In this document: positions 53,372 through 62,196 of the stretch, one piece after another
How positions within the stretch are numbered: position 1 is the stretch's first letter
Layout: every line of letters begins with the position of its first letter
Assembly: GCA_938003985.1 (NCBI GenBank)
Contig: CALKWZ010000068.1
Coordinates: forward strand, 1-64,000
DNA from: an uncultured Verrucomicrobiota bacterium
Lineage (GTDB): Bacteria; Verrucomicrobiota; Kiritimatiellia; CAIQIC01; Lenti-01
DNA: 64,000 nt
Direction of reading: 5' to 3'
The notes under the pieces: generated by a model
Told to the model about the DNA's origin: nothing
Databases searched by the model: none
The model's input: only the letters and a program-made list of their open reading frames with translations
Position numbers and translations under genes: made by a program

Positions 53372-53944
53372 GTGAGAAACGCAACGATGATCCTGGCGCT
53401 GGCCGTCGGATTGGCCGGCGCCGCCCCCGCGCAGGAAGGAACCCCCATGCCGAGCATCTACGACTTCGCCCTGAAGGACATCGACGGCCGCGACCGGAGC
53501 CTGGCCGAGTTCAAGGGCCAGGTGCTGCTGGTGGTGAACGTGGCCAGCAAGTGCGGCTTCACCAAGCAATATGCAGGGCTGGAAAAACTGTACCAGGCCC
53601 ACAAGGACCGCGGTTTCGTCGTGCTCGGGTTCCCCGCCAACGATTTCATGGGCCAGGAGCCGGGCACGGAGGCCGAAATCAAATCCTTCTGCACGCTGAC
53701 CTACGGGGTGACCTTTCCGATGTTTTCCAAGATTTCCGTCAAAGGCAAGGCCATCCACCCGCTCTACGCCTTCCTGACCGACGAAAAACTCCATCCGGGC
53801 GCCGGCGGGGCGGTCTCGTGGAACTTCAACAAGTTCCTGGTCGGTCGCGACGGCGCGATTCTCGCCCATTACGGCAGCCGTACCGCGCCCGACGATCCGG
53901 AACTGGCGGCCGCGCTCGAAAAGGCCCTGCAGGCCGCGCCCTGA
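53372..53944 (+). CDS. Exported glutathione peroxidase family thiol peroxidase
   Basis: A 190-residue protein with a signal peptide (1-20, AAPAQEG), so it acts outside the cytoplasm. The peroxidatic cysteine is C61 in NVASKCGFTKQYAGLEKLY, and the catalytic tetrad is completed by Gln in GFPANDFMGQEPG and Trp/Asn in SWNFNKFLV. It is the cysteine, not selenocysteine, form. Bacterial members usually take electrons from thioredoxin-like proteins. GTG at 53372 has GGAGGA six bases upstream; the ATG at 53387 has none. Confidence 0.92.
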   Translation: MRNATMILALAVGLAGAAPAQEGTPMPSIYDFALKDIDGRDRSLAEFKGQVLLVVNVASKCGFTKQYAGLEKLYQAHKDRGFVVLGFPANDFMGQEPGTEAEIKSFCTLTYGVTFPMFSKISVKGKAIHPLYAFLTDEKLHPGAGGAVSWNFNKFLVGRDGAILAHYGSRTAPDDPELAAALEKALQAAP

Positions 53945-53962
53945 GTTTTTCCGGCCGGGCGC

Positions 53963-53990
53963 TTGACGCCGGCGTCCCGGGTGGTATGGT
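53963..53990 (+). promoter_or_regulatory. Promoter of the thiamine operon
   Basis: TTGACG (53963-53968), 16-base spacer, TATGGT (53985-53990) preceded by GTGG, directly upstream of the TPP riboswitch. Confidence 0.6.
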
Positions 53991-54013
53991 TGCCCGCGAC
54001 AACTGAATGTGGT

Positions 54014-54106
54014 CGCTAGGGGTGTCCTCGATCGAGAGGGCTGAGAGTTCCCGTAACCGGGATAACCCTTGGAACCTGTTGGATCATTCCAACGCAGGGA
54101 CAGCGG
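54014..54106 (+). ncRNA. TPP riboswitch (THI element)
   Basis: The conserved THI-box sequences appear in order: AGGGGTGT, GGCTGAGAG, then ATAACCCTTGGAACCTG, GGATCATTCC and AACGCAGGGA. They form the pyrimidine and pyrophosphate helices that bind thiamine pyrophosphate. It lies ahead of cytX-thiM-thiE-thiD, all thiamine salvage genes. A terminator hairpin follows at 54121-54159, so control is most likely by transcription attenuation. Confidence 0.96.
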
Positions 54107-54120
54107 ATCGTTTGGCACAG

Positions 54121-54159
54121 AACCGTGGTTTCTCCGATGGAACCGCGGTTTTCGTTTTT
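54121..54159 (+). terminator. Riboswitch expression-platform terminator
   Basis: AACCGTGGTTTC (54121-54132) pairs with GGAACCGCGGTT (54139-54150) through 12 pairs with two G:U, followed by TTCGTTTTT. It lies between the aptamer and the cytX start, the position of a regulated terminator. Confidence 0.85.
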
Positions 54160-54198
54160 CCGCGGCAGGCTCCCCGGCGTCCGGAACTTGGAGCGCGC

Positions 54199-55461
54199 AT
54201 GACGACGAACGGGCCGGTCGAAAGCCGGGAACGCAATCTGAAGGAGTGGGATTTCTTCCTGCTGTGGGCGGGGGCGGCGATTTCGCTGTCCGAAATCTGG
54301 GCCGGCGGCCTGCTGGCGTCGTTCGGCCTGCTGGCGGGGCTGGGGCTCATCCTCTTGGGACACCTCATCGGCAACGCGCCGATGGCGCTGGGCGGGCTGA
54401 TCGGCAGCCGCCACGGGGTGCCGGCCATCGTGGGCACGCGCGGCGCGCTGGGCAACCGCGGTTCGATCCTGCCCGCGATCCTGAACGTCGTGCAGCTCGT
54501 GGGCTGGACGGCGGTCATGCTGTGGATCGGCGGGCAGACGGCGGCGGGACTGGCGGGCGGAGCGGGCAGCGCCCGCGGCTGGATCGTCGCGCTGGGGCTG
54601 CTGACGACGGTCTGGGCGCTGGCGGGCAGCCGCGCGTGGAAGACGCTCCAGAAGGTCGGCGTGGTCCTGCTGCTGTTGCTGTCCGTGGCGATGACGGCGC
54701 TGGCGCTGCAAGCCTACGGCTGGCGCGAATTGCTGGCGGCGGCGCCGGCGCGGACGATGTCGGGCATGCTGGGGCTCGATCTCGTGATCGCGATGCCGAT
54801 TTCATGGATGCCGCTGGTGTCCGACTACACCCGCTACGCCGCGGTGCCCGGCCGGGGCCTGCGCGGCACGTGGTGGGGCTATTTCCTCGTCAGTTCGTGG
54901 ATGTTCGCGGCGGGCCTGATCGTCGCGCTGGCCACGGGTTCGGGCGCGCCCGAGACGGCGCTGATGCAGCTGATGGGCGCGCACGGCCTGCTGGTGCCGG
55001 CGGTGGCCATCGTGCTGCTGTCCACGCTGACGACGACGTTCCTCGACATCTATTCCAACGCGGTGTCGGCCCAGAGCCTGTTCCCGAAGGTCGGCACGCG
55101 CCCGCTGATCGCCCTGGCGGGCCTGGCGGGCACGGCGATCGCGCTCTTTTTCGACGCGACGAAATACGAGGTCTTTTTGCTGTTCATTGGCGCGGCCTTT
55201 TGTCCGCTGTTCGGCGTGGTGCTGGCGGACTATTTCGTCCTGAAACGGGGACGCTACGTCGCGGAGGACCTTTATTGCCGCGGACGCTACTGGTACGCCG
55301 GCGGCGTAAACGGCCGTGCGATGTTCGCGTGGGCCGCCGGATTCGGGGTCTACCGGCTGTGCGCGCAAACGGGCTTCGCGGGCGGATCGTCCATCCCGTC
55401 CCTCCTGGCGGCGGCGGCGATCTACTTGGCGATTTCAACCGGAAAAAGGGAGCCGAAATGA
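54199..55461 (+). CDS. cytX: Putative hydroxymethylpyrimidine transporter CytX
   Basis: A 420-residue membrane protein of the nucleobase:cation symporter-1 family with about 12 helices. The N terminus ERNLKEWDFFLLWAGAAISL and SWMPLVSDYTRYA are typical of the CytX group, which is commonly placed under TPP riboswitches and thought to import the pyrimidine part of thiamine. GGAG lies 5-6 bases before ATG 54199; the longer frame from 54007 runs through the riboswitch and is not used. Its stop overlaps thiM (ATGA). Confidence 0.93.
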   Translation: MTTNGPVESRERNLKEWDFFLLWAGAAISLSEIWAGGLLASFGLLAGLGLILLGHLIGNAPMALGGLIGSRHGVPAIVGTRGALGNRGSILPAILNVVQLVGWTAVMLWIGGQTAAGLAGGAGSARGWIVALGLLTTVWALAGSRAWKTLQKVGVVLLLLLSVAMTALALQAYGWRELLAAAPARTMSGMLGLDLVIAMPISWMPLVSDYTRYAAVPGRGLRGTWWGYFLVSSWMFAAGLIVALATGSGAPETALMQLMGAHGLLVPAVAIVLLSTLTTTFLDIYSNAVSAQSLFPKVGTRPLIALAGLAGTAIALFFDATKYEVFLLFIGAAFCPLFGVVLADYFVLKRGRYVAEDLYCRGRYWYAGGVNGRAMFAWAAGFGVYRLCAQTGFAGGSSIPSLLAAAAIYLAISTGKREPK

Positions 55462-56273
55462 ATCCGAAAACGATCGATGCCGCGCGGGCGGCGGACAACC
55501 TGGCGCAGGTGCGCGCCGCGAAACCGCTGGTGCACAATATCACCAACTACGTCGTCATGAACTTCACGGCGAACGTCCTGCTGGCGGCGGGAGCGTCGCC
55601 GGTGATGGCGCACGCGCCCAACGAAGTCGAAGAAATGGTGGCTTTTGCCAAGGCGCTGGTGCTGAACATCGGCACGCTCGACGACGCCTGGATCGCATCC
55701 ATGCTGAAGGCCGGGAAAAAGGCCTCGCAACTGGGGGTCCCGATCATCCTCGACCCCGTGGGCGCGGGCGCCACGAAGCTGCGCACGGAAGCGGCCAAGC
55801 GCATTTTGGCCGAGACGAAGGTAACGCTCGTGCGCGGCAACGCCTCGGAAATCCTCGCGCTGGGCGGCGGAGCCGCCAAGACGAAAGGCGTGGACGCGGC
55901 CGATTCCGTGGACGCGGCGGCGGAACGGGCCGGAGCGCTCGCGCGCGAACTGGGCGTGCCGGTGGCCATCACCGGTCCGGTGGATTACGTCACGGATGGC
56001 CGGCGCGTCGTGCGCGCGGCCAACGGCCATCCCCGGATGGGCGGCGTGACGGGCACGGGCTGCGGCGCCACGGCGATCATCGGCGCTTTCGCGGGGGTGG
56101 ATTCGGATCCGGTCGCGGCGGCCGCGACGGCGCTGGCCTATTACGGGCTGGCCGGGGAATACGCGGCGGACGGCGCGGCGGGGCCGGGCACGTTCGCGGT
56201 CCGGTTCTTGGACGCGCTGCACGGGCTGACGGCGGACGAAGTCCTCCATGGGTGCAAGATCCGCGCGGGCTGA
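55458..56273 (+). CDS. thiM: Hydroxyethylthiazole kinase
   Basis: A 271-residue ribokinase-fold enzyme phosphorylating the thiazole alcohol in thiamine salvage. It begins PLVHNITNYVVMNFTANVLL and has APNEVEEM, LDPVGAGATKLRT, LVRGNASEILAL and the anion-hole motif GVTGTGCGATAII with the family cysteine. It is coupled to cytX (ATGA overlap) and two bases from thiE. Confidence 0.96.
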   Translation: MNPKTIDAARAADNLAQVRAAKPLVHNITNYVVMNFTANVLLAAGASPVMAHAPNEVEEMVAFAKALVLNIGTLDDAWIASMLKAGKKASQLGVPIILDPVGAGATKLRTEAAKRILAETKVTLVRGNASEILALGGGAAKTKGVDAADSVDAAAERAGALARELGVPVAITGPVDYVTDGRRVVRAANGHPRMGGVTGTGCGATAIIGAFAGVDSDPVAAAATALAYYGLAGEYAADGAAGPGTFAVRFLDALHGLTADEVLHGCKIRAG

Positions 56274-56275
56274 AA

Positions 56276-56920
56276 ATGGGCGCCGTTGACTACAGCCTGT
56301 ACCTGGTGACCGACCGCGCGCTGGCGCGCGGGCGGACGACGGCCGAGATCGTCCGCGCGGCGGTGGCCGGCGGCGTCACTTGCGTGCAGTTGCGCGAGAA
56401 AAACGGCGGCACGCGCGAGTTCATCGAGGAAGCGCGGGCGGTGCAGGCGGCGCTGCGGGGCACGGGCGTGCCGTTGATCGTCAACGACCGGGTGGACGTC
56501 GCCCTGGCGGTCGGCGCGGACGGCGTGCATCTGGGGCAGGGGGACATGCCGCTGGCCGATGCCCGGCGCTTGGGACCACCGCGCTGGATCGTCGGCATTT
56601 CCGCGGAGTCGGTGGAAGACGCGGTCCGCGCGGAGCGGGATGGTGCCGACTACGTCGGCGTCAGTCCGGTGTTCGCGACGCCGACCAAGACCGACCACGC
56701 GGCGCCGCTGGGGCTGGATGGCTTGCGGGCGATCCGGGCGGCGACGAAGTTGCCGCTGGTCGCCATCGGCGGCCTCCATGCGGGCAACGCGCGGAAAACG
56801 ATTCGGGCCGGCGCGGACGGCTTGGCGGTCGTCTCGGCCATCGTCGCGGCGGACGATCCGCGTACGGCGGCGGAAATCCTGCGGCGGGAGATCGCCGCGG
56901 CGAAGGGAGCGGCGGAATGA
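56276..56920 (+). CDS. thiE: Thiamine phosphate synthase
   Basis: A 214-residue TIM-barrel enzyme joining HMP-PP and thiazole phosphate to thiamine phosphate. It shows LYLVTDR, CVQLREKNGGTREF, LIVNDRVDVALAVGADGVHL and the diphosphate loop GVSPVFATPTKTDH followed by IGGLHAGN. It sits between thiM and thiD, completing the salvage set; its stop overlaps thiD (ATGA). Confidence 0.96.
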   Translation: MGAVDYSLYLVTDRALARGRTTAEIVRAAVAGGVTCVQLREKNGGTREFIEEARAVQAALRGTGVPLIVNDRVDVALAVGADGVHLGQGDMPLADARRLGPPRWIVGISAESVEDAVRAERDGADYVGVSPVFATPTKTDHAAPLGLDGLRAIRAATKLPLVAIGGLHAGNARKTIRAGADGLAVVSAIVAADDPRTAAEILRREIAAAKGAAE

Positions 56921-57729
56921 GCGAAAAAACCTATCGGCGGGTCTTGACCATCGCGGGCTCGGATTGCAGCGGCGGCGCGGGCATCCAGGCCGACCTGAAG
57001 ACGTTCGCGGCCAACGGCTGCTACGGGATGAGCGTGATCACGGCCCTGACGGCGCAGAACACGCAGGGCGTGGCGGCCATCCATGCGGCGCCGGTCGAAT
57101 TCGTGGCGCAGCAGATCGACGCCGTGCTGGCCGACGTCGGCGCGGACGCGGTGAAGATCGGCATGCTGTTTTCGCCGGAGCTGATCGAAACGGTGGCGCG
57201 GAAGCTCAAGGAATACCGGGTGGCGCGCATCGTGCTCGATCCGGTGATGGTGGCGCAGAGCGGCGACAAGCTGCTGCGGGACGATGCCGTCGAAGCGCTC
57301 AAGACCCACCTGATCCCGTTGGCGGAAATCGTCACGCCCAACATTCCGGAAGCGGAAGTGCTGCTGGGGCGGAAGATGGCCGGCGCGGCGGAGATGCCGG
57401 CCGCGGCGGAAGACCTGATGCGGTTCGGGTGCCGGAACGTGCTGGTCAAGGGCGGACATCTCGAAGGCGAAGCCAGCGACGATTGCCTGTTTCTGGGCGC
57501 GGAAAAGCGCCTGGCGCGGTTGCCGGGGGCGCGGATCGAAACGCGCAACAACCACGGGACGGGCTGCACGCTGTCGTCGGCGATCGCCGCCTTCCTGGCC
57601 CGGGATTTCGAGATGGAAGAGGCCGTGCGGCGGGCGAAGGCCTACGTGGCGGCCGCCATCCAGGCCGGCGCGGCGTACCGCATCGGCCACGGGCACGGCC
57701 CCGTGCACCACTTCTGGCCGTTTTGGTAG
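56917..57729 (+). CDS. thiD: Hydroxymethylpyrimidine/phosphomethylpyrimidine kinase
   Basis: A 270-residue ribokinase-like enzyme performing both phosphorylations of hydroxymethylpyrimidine. It has LTIAGSDCSGGAGIQADLKT at the N terminus, AVKIGMLFSPELI, VLDPVMVAQSGDKLL, and the catalytic NNHGTGCTLSSAIAAFLA. It is the last gene of the riboswitch operon; de novo genes thiC, thiG and thiS are not in the window, so the operon is for salvage and joining. Confidence 0.96.
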   Translation: MSEKTYRRVLTIAGSDCSGGAGIQADLKTFAANGCYGMSVITALTAQNTQGVAAIHAAPVEFVAQQIDAVLADVGADAVKIGMLFSPELIETVARKLKEYRVARIVLDPVMVAQSGDKLLRDDAVEALKTHLIPLAEIVTPNIPEAEVLLGRKMAGAAEMPAAAEDLMRFGCRNVLVKGGHLEGEASDDCLFLGAEKRLARLPGARIETRNNHGTGCTLSSAIAAFLARDFEMEEAVRRAKAYVAAAIQAGAAYRIGHGHGPVHHFWPFW

Positions 57730-57737
57730 CGGCGCGC

Positions 57738-60434
57738 TTAGCGCGCCCGGCGGCGGGCCCGTTCGAGGCGGACCACGCCGAAGGTCAGCACGCCAAGACC
57801 GGCGGTGGCCGCGAAGCCGGCGGGGGACAGCGGCTGCAACTGAAAGACGCGGGCAAGGGCGGGCACGTAGACCACCGCGAGCTGGAGCCCAAGCGTCGCG
57901 AGCGTCAATCCGACGAGTGCGGGATTGCGGCCGAACCGGAACGGCCGGCCGGCCAGGGCGCGCAGCCCCCAGGCCTGGCCGATTTGCGCGAATCCAATGG
58001 CGGAAAACAAAACGGTCTGCCATTCGCCGTGGCCCCACCCCAATCGGTTCCAGATGCCGGCGAGCAGCAAGGCGCCGCCGCAGATGAAAACGCCCATCCA
58101 GCCGACGTGGACGATCGCCGGCCGGTCGAAGATCGGCGCGTCGGGCCGCCGCGGCGGCCGGGCCATGACGTCCGCCTCGGCGGGTTCCAGGCCCAAGCCC
58201 AGACCCATCAGGCCGTCGGTGAGCAGATTCAGCCACAGCAGATGCAGCGGCCGCAAGGCCAGGACGCCGATGCCGGCGACCGGCGCCAGCATCATCGCCA
58301 GCACCTTGCCGAGGTTGCCGCCGAAGGAATACTTGATGAACCGGACGAGGTTGTCGAAGATCGTGCGGCCTTCCTCGATGGCCGCGACGATCGTCGCGAA
58401 ATTGTCGTCCAGCAGCACCATCTTGGAGGCTTCCTTGGCGACGTCGGTGCCGGCGATGCCCATGGCCACGCCGATTTCCGCGCGCTTGAGGGCGGGGGAG
58501 TCGTTGACGCCGTCGCCGGTCATCGCGACGATCTGGCCGCGCCGCTGCAGGGCGGCCACGATGCGCAGCTTGTCCTCCGGCGAAACGCGGGCGAACACGG
58601 AGATGCGGTCGATGCGTTTATCGAGTTCGGCGTCGGTCAGCGCCGCCAGTTCGGCGCCGGTCATCGCGTGGGGCGCCTCGCCGGCCGGCGGCAAATCCAG
58701 GTTGCGGGCGATGGCGGTGGCGGTGGCGGGATGGTCGCCGGTGATCATGACGGTGCGGATGCCGGCGGCATGGCTGGCGGCGATGGCGGCGCGGACGGCT
58801 TCCCGCGGCGGGTCCACCATGCCGATCAGGCCGCAGAACACGAGGTCGCTTTCGACGTCGCGGGCCTGGGCTTGGGGGCCGGGGGCGGCATGGAACCGGC
58901 GGAACGCCACGCCCAGCACGCGCATGCCGTCATTGGCCAGCCGCTCGTTGTCGGCGAGAAACCGCCGGCGGACGTCCTCGGCCAAGGGCACGATGCGGCC
59001 CTGGTCGAGCACGTGGGTGGCCAGCTTCAGCAGGCCGTCGGGCGAGCCCTTGATGGCGGCCAGCACGGGCGTGGACAGGGCGGCGGGCAACGGATAATCG
59101 CTTTCTTCCGCGCGATGGAGCGTGGCCATCCGCTTGCGGTCGGAATCGAACGGGAATTCCGCGATGCGCGGCAGCTCCGCGCGGAGAGGTTGCGTGGCGA
59201 TGCCGAAGCGTTCGGCGGCGAACAGCAGGGCCGTTTCGGTGGGGTCGCCGATCGCGCGCGGCGGCTGGCCCGATTCTTCGAAGACCAAATGGGCGTCGTT
59301 GCACAGCGTGGCGGCCAGCAGCAGGGGCACGATCTCGTCGGCATCGGCGTTGGCCGGCAAGGCCGCGACGGGTCCGGAACCGTCCAAAGGCATGTCGCGA
59401 CGGAGCGTATGCAGCCGGACGACCGTCATCCGGTTTTCCGTCAGCGTGCCGGTCTTGTCGGTGCAGATGACGGTGACGGAACCCAGGGTTTCGACGGCCG
59501 GCAGCTTGCGGATCAAGGCGTGGCGCTTGAGCATCCGGCGGCCGCCCAGCGCCAGCGTGGCGGTGATGACGGCCGGCAGGCCTTCGGGCACCACGGCGAC
59601 GAGCAGGCTGACGGCGGTCAGCAACGTTTCGCCGAAGGCTAAGCCGCGGGATAGCCCGATCGCGAGCAGAACCAGCGCCGCGCCCAGGCCGGCGATGGAC
59701 AGGTGCTTGCCGACCTGCGCCAGCTTGCGCTGGAGCGGCGTGCGGCCTTCCGGCACGCCTTGGATCATGCCGGCGATCTTGCCCAGTTCCGTGCGCATGC
59801 CGGTGGCCACGACGACGCCGCTGCCCCGGCCCTGGGCGATGAGGGTGCCCATGAACGCGAGATTCGTGCGGTCGCCCAGCGGCAGGGCCTCGGCGGACAA
59901 CGCCTCGGTTTGTTTCCGGACCGCTTCCGCTTCGCCCGTGAGCGCGGCTTCCATCGCTCCGAGCTGGACGGCGTCGAGCAGGCGCAGATCGGCGGGCACG
60001 ACGTTGCCGGCTTCGAGCCGGACGACGTCGCCGGGTACCAGTTCCCGCGCGGGGAGTTCCTGCAGTTCGCCGTCGCGGCGGACGCGGACGCTCGGACTGG
60101 CCAGTTGTTTCAAGGCGGCCATGGCCTTTTCCGCGCGGTATTCCTGGATGAAGCCCAGCACCCCGAACAGGACGACGATGGCCAAAATGGCGACGGCTTC
60201 GGTGACGTCGCCGAGAAACAGGGACAAAACCGCCGCGCCGACGAGGATGAGGATCATGGGCTCGACGAACTGGGCGAGCAACATCCGCCAGGCCGGCCGG
60301 GAGATGGTTTCCCGCAATTCATTGGGACCGTGGACGGCGCGCCGGGCGTGGGCTTCGGCGGTGGAAAGTCCTTCGGGCGCGGAGTCCAGATTGGCGAGGA
60401 CTTCGGCGGCGGTCTGCGCGTGCGGTACCTTCAT
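57738..60434 (-). CDS. P-type cation-transporting ATPase (P2A, calcium-pump type)
   Basis: An 898-residue ATPase with about ten membrane helices. The phosphorylated residue is D326 in CTDKTGTLTENRMTV; ALTGEAEAV (actuator) and MTGDGVNDSPALKRAEIGVA are intact. In M4 the PEGL motif holds E284, and M6 has NLLTDGL with D740, as in calcium pumps. In M5, GGNLGKVLAMM places K710 at the spot of the SERCA site-I glutamate, and M8 lacks the other site-I glutamate. One calcium (site II) per cycle is inferred; manganese cannot be excluded. Confidence 0.93.
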   Translation of the reverse strand: MKVPHAQTAAEVLANLDSAPEGLSTAEAHARRAVHGPNELRETISRPAWRMLLAQFVEPMILILVGAAVLSLFLGDVTEAVAILAIVVLFGVLGFIQEYRAEKAMAALKQLASPSVRVRRDGELQELPARELVPGDVVRLEAGNVVPADLRLLDAVQLGAMEAALTGEAEAVRKQTEALSAEALPLGDRTNLAFMGTLIAQGRGSGVVVATGMRTELGKIAGMIQGVPEGRTPLQRKLAQVGKHLSIAGLGAALVLLAIGLSRGLAFGETLLTAVSLLVAVVPEGLPAVITATLALGGRRMLKRHALIRKLPAVETLGSVTVICTDKTGTLTENRMTVVRLHTLRRDMPLDGSGPVAALPANADADEIVPLLLAATLCNDAHLVFEESGQPPRAIGDPTETALLFAAERFGIATQPLRAELPRIAEFPFDSDRKRMATLHRAEESDYPLPAALSTPVLAAIKGSPDGLLKLATHVLDQGRIVPLAEDVRRRFLADNERLANDGMRVLGVAFRRFHAAPGPQAQARDVESDLVFCGLIGMVDPPREAVRAAIAASHAAGIRTVMITGDHPATATAIARNLDLPPAGEAPHAMTGAELAALTDAELDKRIDRISVFARVSPEDKLRIVAALQRRGQIVAMTGDGVNDSPALKRAEIGVAMGIAGTDVAKEASKMVLLDDNFATIVAAIEEGRTIFDNLVRFIKYSFGGNLGKVLAMMLAPVAGIGVLALRPLHLLWLNLLTDGLMGLGLGLEPAEADVMARPPRRPDAPIFDRPAIVHVGWMGVFICGGALLLAGIWNRLGWGHGEWQTVLFSAIGFAQIGQAWGLRALAGRPFRFGRNPALVGLTLATLGLQLAVVYVPALARVFQLQPLSPAGFAATAGLGVLTFGVVRLERARRRAR

Positions 60435-60494
60435 GCGGCGGTTTTCCCTATGTGAAAAAAGCGCCTTGCGGCGCCGGGGACGTTGAACGGAAAT

Positions 60495-60569
60495 TGGAGG
60501 CGCGGATCGGGATCGAACCGATGCATAAGGATTTTGCAGACCCTCGCCTTACCACTTGGCTACCGCGCC
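60495..60569 (-). tRNA. tRNA-Cys (GCA anticodon)
   Basis: On the minus strand the acceptor GGCGCGG pairs with CCGCGCC. The anticodon loop is CTGCAAA, anticodon GCA. The T arm has GGTTCGATCCC, and CCA is encoded. Confidence 0.96.
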
Positions 60570-60585
60570 ATTCAAGTCGGGGGGA

Positions 60586-60614
60586 AAGATAGCGGGGGAA
60601 CCGCGGACTGTCAA
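60586..60614 (-). promoter_or_regulatory. Promoter of tRNA-Cys
   Basis: On the minus strand a perfect TTGACA (60614-60609), 17-base spacer, TATCTT (60591-60586), 16 bases before the mature tRNA. Confidence 0.75.
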
Positions 60615-60637
60615 CCCGGCGGCGGGGAAAACCGCCG

Positions 60638-60665
60638 TTGACGCGGCCCCGCTGCCCGTGATACA
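60638..60665 (+). promoter_or_regulatory. Promoter of tRNA-Pro
   Basis: TTGACG (60638-60643), 16-base spacer, GATACA (60660-60665), 24 bases before the tRNA. It is divergent from the tRNA-Cys promoter. Confidence 0.55.
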
Positions 60666-60689
60666 TCCACAAGACCAATCGCCTCAGGT

Positions 60690-60766
60690 CGGGGCGTAGC
60701 GCAGACTGGTAGCGCGTTTGCTTGGGGTGCAAAAGGTCCCGGGTTCAAATCCCGGCGCCCCGACCA
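60690..60766 (+). tRNA. tRNA-Pro (GGG anticodon)
   Basis: Acceptor CGGGGCG pairs with CGCCCCG. Anticodon stem TTTGC/GCAAA closes loop TTGGGGT, anticodon GGG. The T arm has GGGTTCAAATCCC, and ACCA ends the molecule. Confidence 0.97.
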
Positions 60767-60790
60767 CTTTTGCGACAACCGGAGAGCCCC

Positions 60791-61741
60791 ATGATCGCAC
60801 CGTTCAAATCCCTCCTAGGCGCCGCCGTTGCGGGACTGCTGCTGGCCGGCCCGGCCGGCGCGTGGGGCCCCGAAGGCCACGAGATCGTCGCCGAAATCGC
60901 GCTGTATTATCTCACGCCCATCGCGCGGGCGGCCGTGGACGACGTCCTCGGCGAATACAAACTGGGCGACTACGACGTGGCGAGCTGGCCGGACTCGATC
61001 CGGGGCGAAAAGGAATACGACCGGCGCTATCCCGGCAACGGCCGCTGGCACTTCATCGATTTCGACACCCGCCAGCGCTACGACGAGAAATTCAAGCTGG
61101 AGGTTTCGGAGGACGGCCACGACGTCGTCACCCAGATCCTGCGCTGGCGCGACGATCTCCGCGGCGGCCAGCTCCGGGGCGGCCGGCGGCTCGACGCCTT
61201 GCGTTTTCTCGTCCATTTCGTTGGCGACGTGCATCAGCCCCTGCACTGCGCCTTCCGCTACGGCGACATGGGCGGCAACATGCTGCCGGTCCATTCCTTT
61301 GCCGGGCGGAACCATGCGTTCGACAGCGCCAACGAACTGGACTATGCGCCCAGCCTGCACAGCGTCTGGGACGAGAATCTCGTCTACGAACTCGTCGCCA
61401 ACCGCCGGACGAAAGACGTCGTTCGGGAACTCCAGCGCGAAATCACTCCGGACCAGGTGCGCGGCTGGATGCACGACGACGTGTTGCGCTGGGCCAACGA
61501 CAGCTATTGGCTTGCGCGGAAAAAAGCCTACCGCTGGAGCAACGGCGAAAATCTGCCTTTCAAATGGTCCGGGCCCGGCATGGATCTGACGGGCGCCAAC
61601 TACATCGATGGCCAGATCCCCGTCGTGCGGGAGCAGTTGCAGAAAGCCGGCGTGCGCTTGGCCGGTTTGCTCAACAGCGCTTTCGATCCCGATTGGCGGC
61701 CCCCGCGGCGCGAGACCCTCGCGCAGAAGGAGAAACCATGA
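60791..61741 (+). CDS. Exported S1/P1-type nuclease
   Basis: A 316-residue protein with a signal peptide cleaved before W (AGAWGPEGH), giving the mature N-terminal tryptophan that binds zinc in this family. Further zinc ligands appear in WHFIDFD, LVHFVGDVHQPLHCAF and HSVWDENLVYE. The family cuts single-stranded DNA and RNA and removes 3' phosphates. The protein would act outside the cytoplasm, probably in nutrient scavenging. GGAGAG precedes the ATG. Its stop overlaps the next start. Confidence 0.93.
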   Translation: MIAPFKSLLGAAVAGLLLAGPAGAWGPEGHEIVAEIALYYLTPIARAAVDDVLGEYKLGDYDVASWPDSIRGEKEYDRRYPGNGRWHFIDFDTRQRYDEKFKLEVSEDGHDVVTQILRWRDDLRGGQLRGGRRLDALRFLVHFVGDVHQPLHCAFRYGDMGGNMLPVHSFAGRNHAFDSANELDYAPSLHSVWDENLVYELVANRRTKDVVRELQREITPDQVRGWMHDDVLRWANDSYWLARKKAYRWSNGENLPFKWSGPGMDLTGANYIDGQIPVVREQLQKAGVRLAGLLNSAFDPDWRPPRRETLAQKEKP

Positions 61742-62193
61742 AGCGCTGGATTGCATCGGCGGTGATTCTGGCGGGGCTGGCGGCGGCGGCTTTTTGGTGC
61801 GCCGGCCACCACGTGGTGCGGACGGACCAGGGCGTGCTCGTGGTGGCCAAGCGCTATCTGGCGGCCGCCGACACGTTCGCGGACGTGCGGGCGTGGGCGT
61901 CCGTTGATTTTGACGGGCATCCCGACTTGAAAGCCGCGCTCGTTTCCGGCGGCTACGAAGATCTGTTGGCGGACCTGAAGGCCCGCGAACGCCAGGCGGC
62001 GCTGGACGACCTGAAAAACCGCGCCGCCGGCATGGCCCGCGACGTGGCCGGCCAAGTTGCGGCGAAGGCGGAAGAAGTGGCGGGGGCCGTTTCCCAGACC
62101 GCGACCGAAGTGGCGGGCCAGGTGGCGCAAAAGGCCGAGGACGTGGCCGCGCAGGTTTCCGAGAAGATCGACGAAACGCTGGCCGGGGAATAG
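61738..62193 (+). CDS. Membrane-anchored 11-mer-repeat helix protein
   Basis: A 151-residue protein with an N-terminal signal anchor (5-22). Residues 103-146 are four exact 11-residue units: VAGQVAAKAEE, VAGAVSQTATE, VAGQVAQKAED, VAAQVSEKIDE. Such 11-mers form amphipathic helices that lie on lipid, as in apolipoproteins, synucleins and LEA proteins. It overlaps the S1/P1 nuclease stop (ATGA) and is coupled to it. Function unknown. Confidence 0.78.
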   Translation: MKRWIASAVILAGLAAAAFWCAGHHVVRTDQGVLVVAKRYLAAADTFADVRAWASVDFDGHPDLKAALVSGGYEDLLADLKARERQAALDDLKNRAAGMARDVAGQVAAKAEEVAGAVSQTATEVAGQVAQKAEDVAAQVSEKIDETLAGE

Positions 62194-62196
62194 CCG

